The notes under the pieces were generated by a model, which was not told where the DNA came from, did no database searches, and worked only from the letters and a program-made list of their open reading frames with translations. From assembly GCA_002364085.1 (NCBI GenBank), contig DEXK01000011.1, positions 616,090-680,089 of the forward strand: a DNA stretch of 64,000 bases, written 5' to 3'. The position numbers were made by a program, and so were the translations under genes. How positions within the stretch are numbered: the first letter of the stretch is position 1; every line of letters begins with the position of its first letter. This DNA comes from Balneolaceae bacterium UBA3186. Lineage in GTDB: Bacteria; Bacteroidota; Rhodothermia; Balneolales; Balneolaceae. Of this stretch, positions 46,175 to 54,950 are shown piece after piece.

Positions 46175-47962
46175 TTAGTCTTGATAAATACTTTCTATTA
46201 GTTCTTTATGATTTTTCATTACCCCTGCTCTCTTAATGCTCATTTTTGCTGTAAGCTCCCCTTTTTCAATAGTAAATGGCTCTTCCAGCAGAACGAATTT
46301 CTTTATTTTTTCCCAATGCGGAAGTTTCTTATTCACCTTATCGACTTCCTTTTGGATTCTATTTCGAACATGTTCACTTTCAATTTTATTCTCACCTGGA
46401 AGTATATATCCAAAGCGTTCGAATCGCTTTTCCATATTTTTCCAGTCCGGAATAATAATAGCAGCACAAAACTTCTCTTCTGCACCAACAACCATTGCCT
46501 GATCAATGAAACCATTGTTAACCAAAGCATTTTCTATCGGCTGAGGAGCTACATATTTACCGGTAGAAAGTTTGAACATGGATTTCTTTCGGTCTGTAAT
46601 AAATAGCCAATTGTCTTCATCCAAATGACCAATATCTCCCGTACAGAACCAACCGTCCTCAGTAAAAACCTCTTTGGTTTGTTCGGGCATCTTGTAATAG
46701 CCCTGCATGATATTCGGACCTTTAATTAGAATCTCGCCGTCATCTGCGATCTTGATCTCAACATCTGTAATTGGTTTTCCTGCAGATCCAATTCTGATCC
46801 AATCCGGCAAACTTCCTGTTGCAACAGGTGATGTTTCTGTTAACCCATATCCCTGACCGCATTTATAACCGATTCCATTAAAAAACCTCATCACAGGTGG
46901 AGCCAGAGCAGCTCCTCCAACCATCATGCCAACCAAATTCCCGCCAAGGCCATCTCTGATCTTAGAATACACCGCTTTATCAGCGACTTTGAATTTTATT
47001 TTTTCCAGGCCTGTAGGTGGGTCTTCCGGATCATAATTTTCTGCCAGATCTATTGCCCAGTAGTATAATTGCTTTTTAAGTCCGGACAACTCTTGTCCTC
47101 TTACTTTTAAACCCGCCATTATTTTTTCTAATAACCTCGGGACCGTTGAAAAATAGATCGGCTTAATTGTGATGAAATCGGTTTTGATCTCATTTACATC
47201 TTCAATGTAATAAACGGGAACACCGGTGTAGATATAAATATAAGATGCTATTCGTTCCAACATATGAGCCAGCGGCAAGTAGGAAAGTATCTTTGGATCT
47301 TTTGCATCATCTGCACTGTAAGCCATGCGTTCATTAGAAGCCAACACATTGGAAGCCAGATTGTTATGAGATAGCATTACTCCTTTTGGAACACCTGTAG
47401 TTCCTGAAGTGTAATTTATATTTGCAAGATCATCCGGATCAATTTCAGATTTAAGTTTCTCTAAAAGCTCGGGCTCTTTCTCATGTAATGCAGCTCCCAT
47501 TTCCATAACTTCTTCAAAGCCTTTTAACTTTTTGTGCTTCGAAGGTTGAATCGAAATTACAGCCTCAACCGTTGTGATCTCTTTCATCAGAGGCTTTGTC
47601 TCAGCAAAAAGATCGTCGTTTGAAACTATGTGCACCTTTGCTTCAGAGTTCTCCAGTATATATTTGATCTGATCAGAGGGCTGAGTAGTATAAACAGCAA
47701 CGTTAATCGCTCCGATGCTAATTACTGCCTGATCACATATCAACCATTCGGTGCTGTTTTCTGAATGAATGGAAACCCGGTCTCCTTTTCGAACACCGAG
47801 TTCATATAATCCAAGAGCTAGGTTTCTGGTTTTTGTCCTGAACTCTTCAATGGAGGTTTCTAACCATTCACCATTACGCTTTACTGCTGAAAAAATTCCA
47901 GTAGTGTTTTTACTAATGCCCGTTTCAATAATATTCGGGACTATTTCCGGATCGTATTTCAT
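46175..47962 (-). CDS. fadD: Long-chain fatty acid-CoA ligase
   Basis: 595 residues, ANL superfamily. The P-loop NYTSGTTGVPKGVMLSHNN is near residues 185-200, GYGLTETSPV at about 370 and GWFCTGDIGHLDEDNWLFITDRKK near 430. The LACS-type C-terminus ends before the KxxKR-type region. It activates fatty acids as the first gene of the operon fadD-fadN-fadA-SDR. Confidence 0.92.
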   Translation of the reverse strand: MKYDPEIVPNIIETGISKNTTGIFSAVKRNGEWLETSIEEFRTKTRNLALGLYELGVRKGDRVSIHSENSTEWLICDQAVISIGAINVAVYTTQPSDQIKYILENSEAKVHIVSNDDLFAETKPLMKEITTVEAVISIQPSKHKKLKGFEEVMEMGAALHEKEPELLEKLKSEIDPDDLANINYTSGTTGVPKGVMLSHNNLASNVLASNERMAYSADDAKDPKILSYLPLAHMLERIASYIYIYTGVPVYYIEDVNEIKTDFITIKPIYFSTVPRLLEKIMAGLKVRGQELSGLKKQLYYWAIDLAENYDPEDPPTGLEKIKFKVADKAVYSKIRDGLGGNLVGMMVGGAALAPPVMRFFNGIGYKCGQGYGLTETSPVATGSLPDWIRIGSAGKPITDVEIKIADDGEILIKGPNIMQGYYKMPEQTKEVFTEDGWFCTGDIGHLDEDNWLFITDRKKSMFKLSTGKYVAPQPIENALVNNGFIDQAMVVGAEEKFCAAIIIPDWKNMEKRFERFGYILPGENKIESEHVRNRIQKEVDKVNKKLPHWEKIKKFVLLEEPFTIEKGELTAKMSIKRAGVMKNHKELIESIYQD

Positions 47963-48076
47963 AAAATTAAAAAGCTAATTAATAACTCTTTGGTAAGTAA
48001 CACTTTCCAATTACATTTAAAAGCGCTTTCTTTGCTCAATTTCACTAACTTAACACTGTTAATCAAACACTAATTT

Positions 48077-48508
48077 ATGTTTATTGAAGATTCTTTAAAA
48101 GAAAAGGCAGATTTTTACTTCAATTCGAGTAATCCTCACATGGGACATGCACTTGGAATTGAGTTCGAATACATCAGTAAAGATAAGATTATAGCTACCA
48201 TGCCGGTGAATAAGAATACCGTTCAACCTTTTCGGTTATTACACGGAGGAGCATCTGTAGTACTTGCTGAAACCCTCGCTTCACTAGGCGCGTGGTTTTC
48301 TCTGGATGGAAATGATAAAACAGCTGTTGGCGTGGAGATCAATGCTAATCATATTCGATCAGTGCAAGAAGGTGGAATGGTTAGGGGGACTGCCACTCCC
48401 ATAAAAAAAGGATCACGAATTCACATCTGGGAAACCAAAATTGAAGATGAAAACGGAAAACTGGTTTGTGTGAGCCGTTGTACAATGGCGGTTGTTAATA
48501 GGAATTAG
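48077..48508 (+). CDS. PaaI-type hotdog thioesterase
   Basis: 143 residues. FRLLHGGASVVLAETLASLGAW carries the catalytic-region HGG and acidic residue of the PaaI/1,4-dihydroxy-2-naphthoyl-CoA thioesterase group. It is likely to hydrolyse aryl- or acyl-CoA. It diverges from the fad operon across a 114-nt intergenic region, so the two may share regulation. Confidence 0.88.
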   Translation: MFIEDSLKEKADFYFNSSNPHMGHALGIEFEYISKDKIIATMPVNKNTVQPFRLLHGGASVVLAETLASLGAWFSLDGNDKTAVGVEINANHIRSVQEGGMVRGTATPIKKGSRIHIWETKIEDENGKLVCVSRCTMAVVNRN

Positions 48509-48516
48509 ATATAAGG

Positions 48517-49356
48517 TTAAAAAAGCGATATCTGATCCGTTTTGGGAGGATGAAAAGTTCCAATAATTACAAATGGATTCTGTCCTACAAAATGATGAAC
48601 TTGAGTTGTTCCTAAATAAAAATACAAATCTTTTGTTTTGGCAAAATCATCTAAGTATTTCTTGCGGACATCTTCAATTGCTAGTCCTTCATCTCCTTCA
48701 TGTCGTTTGAGGCTGTTCCAATACAATTGTCCAATTTCCCAATCCTCAATCATCATATTACTTTGTTTACCTTTACAATCCTCAAATCTATATTTAAATT
48801 TATAGGGTAGTTTATTTACGACCTCAAATGGATCTTCGTGATTTTCGAATAATCTTCCCTGATCTCGATTAGCTTTTAGTCTTTCAATCTTTTTTTTGTC
48901 CCATTCACGCTCAACCTCTTCACAAAAAAAGTCTAAAATCTTCGTCGGTTTAAAAACAGCCAGTGATGTACATGTCTTTTTATCTTTTGCTTCTTCAACA
49001 AGAATCGACAAGTCGTCGTATACTTTTTGAAGCACTATTTCTTTACGAACTGCCCAATCTCTTTTCTTCCCGGTACTGATATTCCCAATGATTTTTATTT
49101 CCGTATCATGGGAATATGGTCGATAACTTTCTGGACGGAAATCACTAGTGTTTTTTGTTAGTTCAATTTCAATCCAGTCATATTTGCTGTACTGTTCTTC
49201 ATAGGATTTTTTTCGAAATGGAATAGGATAAATTCGCACCCAGCTACCGTCTTCTCGAAAACCTGCTGTACAAACCAACTCATCATATTTCCCCGAAAGT
49301 GTTGGATAGGTTTTTACTGTTATAAGTATTTTCTCTCGTTTTTTCTCATATACCAT
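48517..49356 (-). CDS. Conserved protein of unknown function, partner of a DUF488 gene
   Basis: 279 residues. Distinct segments are ILITVKTYPTLSGKYDELVCTAG, SWVRIYPIPFRKKSYEEQYSKY and a C-terminal LYFYLGTTQVHHFVGQNPFVIIGTF. I remember this pattern from uncharacterised proteins near DUF488 genes but cannot name a family. There is no signal peptide, so it is cytoplasmic. The start shares one base with the stop of the DUF488 gene (TAATG), indicating obligate co-translation and likely joint function. Confidence 0.7.
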   Translation of the reverse strand: MVYEKKREKILITVKTYPTLSGKYDELVCTAGFREDGSWVRIYPIPFRKKSYEEQYSKYDWIEIELTKNTSDFRPESYRPYSHDTEIKIIGNISTGKKRDWAVRKEIVLQKVYDDLSILVEEAKDKKTCTSLAVFKPTKILDFFCEEVEREWDKKKIERLKANRDQGRLFENHEDPFEVVNKLPYKFKYRFEDCKGKQSNMMIEDWEIGQLYWNSLKRHEGDEGLAIEDVRKKYLDDFAKTKDLYFYLGTTQVHHFVGQNPFVIIGTFHPPKTDQISLF

Positions 49357-50243
49357 TATAAATGGGTTAATTGAAGATTTAGCTCCTTATTTTGGACTAC
49401 AAATTCTGCTAGCGGACGACGATGGCACTGGCAACTTTCTGCCTCAAAACAGGTAAGCGCTACCCGTTTGTATTCTTTGATTACTTCTACGATATCATCT
49501 TGAGTCTCCAAAGTTTCAAGAAGCACTGTTTGTTTATATTCTTCAAATAGACGGTCGTAATCCTCCTGCGTATTCAGCTCTTTCCTTTTTGAAGATTTGA
49601 TTCCTACTTCTGAAAAATGAATGTATCGAATTCCCACTCCCTCACAAGCTCTTATAAGCTGACTTTTATTAAACCCGTACTTCATACTCATTGCATTTTT
49701 ACGAACATCAATAAGTGCTTTCACTCCATTTCGAATCAGCTTATTAATATAAGCTTCTAGAGAAATACCTTCGTAACCGATAGTGAACATAAATGGTTTT
49801 TCTGATTGCTGATGAGTGTAAGCCATTACTTTATCTTGGTCATCTTTTCCTAATACATCTTCTAAAATCGTACTATTGATTGCGTAATACGGATAGATTT
49901 TGTAGGTAATCTCCAGAAGTTCCTGTACCGATTTGTTCCCGTAATCTCTTTTGAGCAAAAATAGTATTTTTCGATCCTCAGGTTTCAATTCATTTAGCCA
50001 AGACCTTTTCTCAACTCGAACCCATTTTTTCTTCTCTTTGCTCACCTGCTCATATTTAATCATAGTGTGCAGGTCGGCATTCGCGTGAAAGGAAAAACAA
50101 CCAAATTTATAAGGAACAAAATCATAAGCAGGATTTTTTTGCCTTCGAGTATAGAGTAACAGCAGTTTTTGTAGCCGAATCTTCTCCAGTTCGTTGTCAA
50201 ATATCTCTAATAAAGAGAGTAGTATTTTTCTACGATAGTACAT
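49356..50243 (-). CDS. DUF488 protein with N-terminal extension
   Basis: 295 residues. The DUF488 domain spans about residues 148-290: FTIGYEGISLEAYINKLI, LIDVRKNAMSMKYGFNKSQL, GIRYIHFSEVGI and the C-terminal LTCFEAESCQCHRRPLAEF with its conserved Cys/His pair. The first ~145 residues are a separate helical domain (KIRLQKLLLLYTRRQKNPAYDF, then FLLKRDYGNKSVQELL) that resembles phage/antitoxin-associated DUF4065-like folds; this is a guess. Biochemical role unknown. It is the first gene of a two-gene operon. Confidence 0.8.
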   Translation of the reverse strand: MYYRRKILLSLLEIFDNELEKIRLQKLLLLYTRRQKNPAYDFVPYKFGCFSFHANADLHTMIKYEQVSKEKKKWVRVEKRSWLNELKPEDRKILFLLKRDYGNKSVQELLEITYKIYPYYAINSTILEDVLGKDDQDKVMAYTHQQSEKPFMFTIGYEGISLEAYINKLIRNGVKALIDVRKNAMSMKYGFNKSQLIRACEGVGIRYIHFSEVGIKSSKRKELNTQEDYDRLFEEYKQTVLLETLETQDDIVEVIKEYKRVALTCFEAESCQCHRRPLAEFVVQNKELNLQLTHL

Positions 50244-50351
50244 GAATAATTATAGATCAAAATTTAACATTGATAACAAGTTAAAGGTACCAAATTTAAA
50301 CCGGACTTTGAGTTTGAAATTATTAATTAGATAATATTCATTTATGTAGTT

Positions 50352-51518
50352 TTAAGTACTAGTAAATTTATCCCAAAGAAACGTTGGTAAATTATCGTCT
50401 TTAATTATTCCTGTTGCAGAAGGTCGAAACAGTGTCTGCAAAATAACTTTTCTATCCTCTTCAGTTATCGCATTCTCTCTTCGTAATAATGAAAGATATG
50501 TTAAAATCATAACTCTTCTTTCATCAGCATCAGTTCGTAAATGAATATTCGAAAGCATAATCTTTGCCAAAACCCTAACTAACCATATCGCAACTGCCAT
50601 TGTGAGGATTACAATGGCAGCAAGCCAATATGGAGGAGGAGTATCAACCCCGTAGCCCTTAAACAAATATTTTATCTGAAGAAATATTATTAAAGCACTT
50701 ACACTAATTATACTTCCAAAAATCCAATAAAACTTATCTAAAAAGTCCTTATGGGATTTTGCTTTAGCTTTCCAATATCTTACAGAAGACTGAACTGCAA
50801 GTTTTTTGTCATAAACAGCTTCAATATTGGATAAACTTTCGGATGTAGTTTGAACTAATTTGCCAAATTCATCATTCTGAGATTTAAGTTGAGTACTGAA
50901 ATCTTCTTTGTACTTTTCTAATATAATTTCTAACCTCTCCACTATATCAGTAGATTCAAGTACAGATTGTTCAAGCAATCCTTCAGCTTCAGATTTAGAT
51001 TCTTTTAAATCTTCAATAAGTTCATGTGCAAGTTCTTTATTTGTTCGAAGATTTAAATCTCTATAACCTTTTTCAAAAAGTAATCCATCAAATGCTGCTA
51101 AAATAAAATCAATATGATTTTGTCTGTTGCCATAAAAATAAGAAAAAGTATACGCAGCATATCTCTCATTCTTTTTTCTTAGCTTTTCTAAATATAAAGC
51201 CTTAATACTTTTTGAATGAATGATATTATTATTTTTATAAGCATTAACAATAAGGCTTTGAACCTCATTAATCTTGTTTTCTTCTACTTCACCTTCTTGT
51301 TGGTTTAGTAAATGAACTAACTGTCTTATCTGATTAATATGCTGGAAATGATGATTATAATATTTTAGGACGTTATGCTCTCTATTGTAAGGAGAAATCC
51401 AATTCCAGTATTGGTGTTCATAATCAATCCATTCTTTAATTTTCTCAATAGAATAGAATATTTTTCTACCACCATTATTACCTAGATCAACCGTAAATAA
51501 TGCTTTTCTTTTTGCCAT
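50352..51518 (-). CDS. Coiled-coil membrane protein (DUF6161-like)
   Basis: 388 residues, no signal peptide. A soluble helical N-terminal half with coiled coil (about 165-245) leads to two transmembrane helices near 268-286 and 298-318, then a C-terminal tail with RRVMILTYLSLLRRENAITEE and LQTLFRPSATGIIKDD. The tail resembles what I recall of DUF6161; treat the name as tentative. Function unknown. It lies 108 nt from the DUF488 operon on the same strand, in an accessory stretch. Confidence 0.6.
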   Translation of the reverse strand: MAKRKALFTVDLGNNGGRKIFYSIEKIKEWIDYEHQYWNWISPYNREHNVLKYYNHHFQHINQIRQLVHLLNQQEGEVEENKINEVQSLIVNAYKNNNIIHSKSIKALYLEKLRKKNERYAAYTFSYFYGNRQNHIDFILAAFDGLLFEKGYRDLNLRTNKELAHELIEDLKESKSEAEGLLEQSVLESTDIVERLEIILEKYKEDFSTQLKSQNDEFGKLVQTTSESLSNIEAVYDKKLAVQSSVRYWKAKAKSHKDFLDKFYWIFGSIISVSALIIFLQIKYLFKGYGVDTPPPYWLAAIVILTMAVAIWLVRVLAKIMLSNIHLRTDADERRVMILTYLSLLRRENAITEEDRKVILQTLFRPSATGIIKDDNLPTFLWDKFTST

Positions 51519-51855
51519 AATTTTTTATTAAGTCATTAATTTGATAATTAATCTCCTACTCTATTTGCTTACCTTCACTCCTAGTTCTTTCAGCCTATAT
51601 AACTCATAAACCATCCTGAAAATATTGGAATCAGTTTGTGCAATCTGGAATTTAAGTTCGTAAAATTTTGCATTAATTACTTCATTATCAATGGATTATA
51701 GGGAAATCACGTGTAATTGCAAAAGTAATTTTAACAATGGATTAAGTTGACCTTAGTATTTAAGAAGAAATAGTCAACCTGATCTGAATCCTTCTCCAAA
51801 AGAGAAATAATTAGGAATATGAGCTTAACCTATTCCTAATTCTCATATTCCTAAT
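51519..51855. other. 337-bp stretch without an intact gene
   Basis: AT-rich spacer between two minus-strand genes. It holds a 44-codon remnant frame (51561-51695) and the left and inner parts of a 15-bp inverted repeat next to the ligase stop. I see no tRNA, operator or promoter that I would defend. Confidence 0.6.
51561..51695 (-). pseudogene. Possible C-terminal remnant of a lost gene
   Basis: Between in-frame stops TAA (51696-51698) and TAG (51561-51563) runs a 44-codon frame with no ATG/GTG/TTG near its beginning. Its sequence (VINAKFYELKFQIAQTDSN, then FRMVYELYRLKELGVKVSK) looks like the amphipathic end of a real protein. I cannot name the family. Confidence 0.35.
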
Positions 51856-51857
51856 TT
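51809..51857 (-). terminator. Inverted repeat, probable terminator of the AMP-ligase gene
   Basis: A perfect 15-bp inverted repeat AATTAGGAATATGAG (51809-51823) with its complement at 51842-51856 and an 18-nt loop that itself repeats TATTCCTAATT. It touches the stop codon of the gene ending at 51856. The T tract after it on the minus strand is interrupted (ATTTCTCTTTT), so termination may be imperfect or the element may have another role. Confidence 0.6.
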
Positions 51858-53508
51858 AAACTCCCTTCCTGAATTGAACTTCTTTCCATTCAGAAAAAAG
51901 ATGAGCCACTTTCCTCCGTTGATATTTCCCTGTTGAGGTTACCGGGATCTCATTTCCAAAAACGATCACTTTTGGGGTTTTTGCATGTGGAAGGTGAGCT
52001 TTGCAGAAGTTTATAATCTGTTCTGAATTTTCTTTCTCTCCTTCCAAAAGTTCAACATAAGCTCCAACTTCTTCTCCATACCAGTCATTTTCAAAGCCCA
52101 CAGCAATACCGGCTTTTACCCCCGGGGCTTTGTTTATCACCTCGTCTATCTCTAACGGAGCAAAGTTTATTCCACCTCTGATGATCAACTCTTTGATCCT
52201 TCCGGTTATGAAATAATACGCCTTTCCTTCTTCATCATTTTGATAAAACCCTTCATCCCCACTTCTGAACCAGCCATTTGTAAAAGCTTTCTCGTTTGCT
52301 TCAGGATTATTGAAATAACCTTTCATCACATTTACCCCTCGAATTACGATCTCGCCTCGATCTCCTTCTTCTAAGGCATTTCCTTGTTCATCATGGATCG
52401 ACATTTCATTGGCAGGAATAGCAACGCCAATACTCGGATACCCAAAATCCTGCATCCATTTTTGATGCTCTTCTTTGCTGATATCAAGCGGTAAATAACA
52501 CGAGTAACAGGTGGTTTCTGAAAGCCCGTATCCGTGAATAATTCTCTTGCCGAATTTCGCTTCAAAGTTCTTAGCAACATTTACGGTAAGTGGACCTGCT
52601 CCGCAAATAATATGACTGAAATTATTGAGCTCCGGTGTTTCTTTGTCTTCGTAAAAGCTGGTCAAGTACTGAAGCAAAGTTGGAACAACACTTACGATCT
52701 TTACATCTTCTTCTTCAATTACAGGGAAGAACTGATCTATCTGAAATTTTTCATTTAAAACTACCGAACCTCCAACCAGAAACGGAGTCATTAACGTGAC
52801 TACAGTCCCGTTTACATGATGAATCGGAAGTACACACATCATTCTTGTATCAGAAGTTATATTGTGCCAGTCGCTAATTGCCCGAGCATCTTCCAGTAAA
52901 TTACGTTGACTTAAAACGACACCTTTAGGGTTCCCTGTAGTTCCGGAGGTGAAAACTATGAGTGCATCCGTTTCAGAATCAAAATCCCTTTCTTTAAGAT
53001 CACCGGTTTTGGATGAAAATGAATCTGTGCTTTTGCCGCATTCAACCAATTTCATTCCTGATAATTCAGAAGACGATTCAATGATTTCTTTTATTCTGGA
53101 AACATACAAATCCCGAACCAAAGCCATCTTTACTTCAGCATTCTTAAGTATGTATTCGATCCGCTGGTCATCTTCGCTCAGATTTACAGGCACAACAACT
53201 AATCCACAGAACCAAGCTGCAAAATACTGCACAACCGTATGCCAGTGATTATGAGAAATTGTGGCGATCTTATCCCCAGCTTGTAAATCTTTGGATTGAA
53301 AAAACCTTGCGGCATCTAACACAGAATCATAAAACTCTCTGTAATTAAGATGAGTTTTATTCCCTTCTTTATCCCGATAGATCAAAAAGGTATCTGTATT
53401 TCCGATTCCTTTCTTTAGAAGCTGTACGATATCAGTTCCCAGTTCCTCTATTGGTTCTGAGAGAGATCTGGCATGCTTAATTCTTTTCTCTAAGCCATCA
53501 AAATTCAT
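51856..53508 (-). CDS. AMP-dependent acyl-CoA synthetase/ligase
   Basis: 550 residues, ANL superfamily. The P-loop VFTSGTTGNPKGVVLSQRN is near 187-205, GYGLSETTCYSCYL near 318, GWFRSGDEGFY near 420, and the C-terminal catalytic lysine in PVTSTGKYQRRKVAHLF. The substrate could be a medium/long fatty acid or an aromatic acid. It begins 12 nt after the M24 peptidase stop, so the two are probably co-transcribed. Confidence 0.88.
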   Translation of the reverse strand: MNFDGLEKRIKHARSLSEPIEELGTDIVQLLKKGIGNTDTFLIYRDKEGNKTHLNYREFYDSVLDAARFFQSKDLQAGDKIATISHNHWHTVVQYFAAWFCGLVVVPVNLSEDDQRIEYILKNAEVKMALVRDLYVSRIKEIIESSSELSGMKLVECGKSTDSFSSKTGDLKERDFDSETDALIVFTSGTTGNPKGVVLSQRNLLEDARAISDWHNITSDTRMMCVLPIHHVNGTVVTLMTPFLVGGSVVLNEKFQIDQFFPVIEEEDVKIVSVVPTLLQYLTSFYEDKETPELNNFSHIICGAGPLTVNVAKNFEAKFGKRIIHGYGLSETTCYSCYLPLDISKEEHQKWMQDFGYPSIGVAIPANEMSIHDEQGNALEEGDRGEIVIRGVNVMKGYFNNPEANEKAFTNGWFRSGDEGFYQNDEEGKAYYFITGRIKELIIRGGINFAPLEIDEVINKAPGVKAGIAVGFENDWYGEEVGAYVELLEGEKENSEQIINFCKAHLPHAKTPKVIVFGNEIPVTSTGKYQRRKVAHLFSEWKEVQFRKGV

Positions 53509-53520
53509 TGGTCTTATCGT

Positions 53521-54873
53521 TTACTGCTTTGCCGGTACTCTTGGAATCATCATGATCTCTTTCTGCCTGCCGTCGATGTACCAAACTCCCGTTTCGTCAA
53601 AGAAAGCATCTTCTTCCAACATGATCCGGATCTCCTTTCCCCATTCTTCTATCATTGTAGCAGCATTTAACTCGATGGAATAGGCAGTATTCAAATGTAA
53701 TGGATAATCCCCACTTCCCGGAACTCCACCCTGAGAATCCCACATTCCTAACGTTGTTCCAGCAGCATGACCATGATATCCGATAGGGTGAGTATAAATG
53801 GATGGTTTTAACCCTTCTGCAATGGCTTGTTCTCTCGACATCTTCAACACTTCATTTCCGGTTCTACCTTCTTTAAAATTGTTAGTGAAGATATCCTGAA
53901 GTCGATTTCCGTTATCAAAAGCTTTATTTAAATATTCAGGTACTTCTGTTTCGCCTGGTCGAAGTATATAAGCATGTTGTTGAGTATCTGTATTTAAACG
54001 CAGGTAATTGATTCCAAAATCTACATGCAAAAGATCACCCGGCATAATTACATTATTATCAGGTCGGCTGGAAAAAGATCTTAAATGATCAAAGGATTCA
54101 GGGTCAGCTCTTTGAATAGAAACACTCGGGTGAAACCAAGTAATCAATTTCAGCTCTCTTATTTTTTCTCTGAACCACCAAACTACATCTTCAGTTGTTG
54201 TCACGCCTGGCTGAATGACTTCATCTGAAAATCCCTGAGCTATAATTTTATGAGCTATTCGTACAATTTGAGGATAGATGGTCATTTCCTTTGCTGAACG
54301 TGTTTCTAACCAACCCACAGCCAGTTTTTCTGCTGAAACAATTCGGTCTGAGTATTTCTTCCCGATTGCAGATTTCATTTCCTGAAGATCAGTAGCAACT
54401 ATGCCATCCGCTAAACCCCAATCATCGCTTTGGTTTACACCAATCGTTTTAGGGTTTCTTTCTTCTATGATTTGCTTTAAACGATTCCACTGATCCGGTT
54501 CTTTTTCTTTATCCCAGGCTTTCTTGAAGGTTTTTCCGACATCATATCTGGCAACAGCAAGAGTTTCTACTCCTTTGCCTTCCCCTTGATCATACATCAC
54601 CAAGATGGTTCTGCGTCTTGCAGCCAACCAAGTTGCCGGTAACAATGTTTTGATCACAGGATCTTCATTGTATTCTCTGGAAACCACAACCCACATATCA
54701 ATACCTGTTCTTCTCATCAGATCGGGAAGCACAGTTTGAATTTTATCCTCCAGTAGATCATCAATTACTTCCGCACGCTCTTTCATTGAAAGAATTTCCG
54801 GGTAGCCATTTTGAGCAGATAAATCAGGAATTAGGAATAGGAGAATAAGGAATAAAAATCCGAGTTTTTTCAT
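53521..54873 (-). CDS. Secreted M24 family (Xaa-Pro aminopeptidase-like) peptidase
   Basis: 450 residues. Signal peptide MKKLGFLFLILLFLIPDLSAQ. The C-terminal pita-bread domain carries metal-site regions DLLHVDFGINYLRLNTDTQQ, HPIGYHGHAAGTTLGMWD, AYSIELNAATMIEEW and IMLEEDAFFDETGVW. It should cleave N-terminal Xaa-Pro or act as a creatinase-fold hydrolase in the periplasm. It is upstream of the AMP-ligase on the same strand. Confidence 0.85.
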   Translation of the reverse strand: MKKLGFLFLILLFLIPDLSAQNGYPEILSMKERAEVIDDLLEDKIQTVLPDLMRRTGIDMWVVVSREYNEDPVIKTLLPATWLAARRRTILVMYDQGEGKGVETLAVARYDVGKTFKKAWDKEKEPDQWNRLKQIIEERNPKTIGVNQSDDWGLADGIVATDLQEMKSAIGKKYSDRIVSAEKLAVGWLETRSAKEMTIYPQIVRIAHKIIAQGFSDEVIQPGVTTTEDVVWWFREKIRELKLITWFHPSVSIQRADPESFDHLRSFSSRPDNNVIMPGDLLHVDFGINYLRLNTDTQQHAYILRPGETEVPEYLNKAFDNGNRLQDIFTNNFKEGRTGNEVLKMSREQAIAEGLKPSIYTHPIGYHGHAAGTTLGMWDSQGGVPGSGDYPLHLNTAYSIELNAATMIEEWGKEIRIMLEEDAFFDETGVWYIDGRQKEIMMIPRVPAKQ

Positions 54874-54950
54874 CGTTTAGATATAGTTAGTTGATCGAAG
54901 AATATGATAAGGTTTGGTGAGGGAGGCAAATGGGAAAATTCAATATGTAT

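Noticed and set aside
48517..50243. Toxin-antitoxin assignment for the DUF488 pair
   Set aside because: Only gene overlap and small size of operon suggest it; the proteins are too large and no toxin motif is recognisable.
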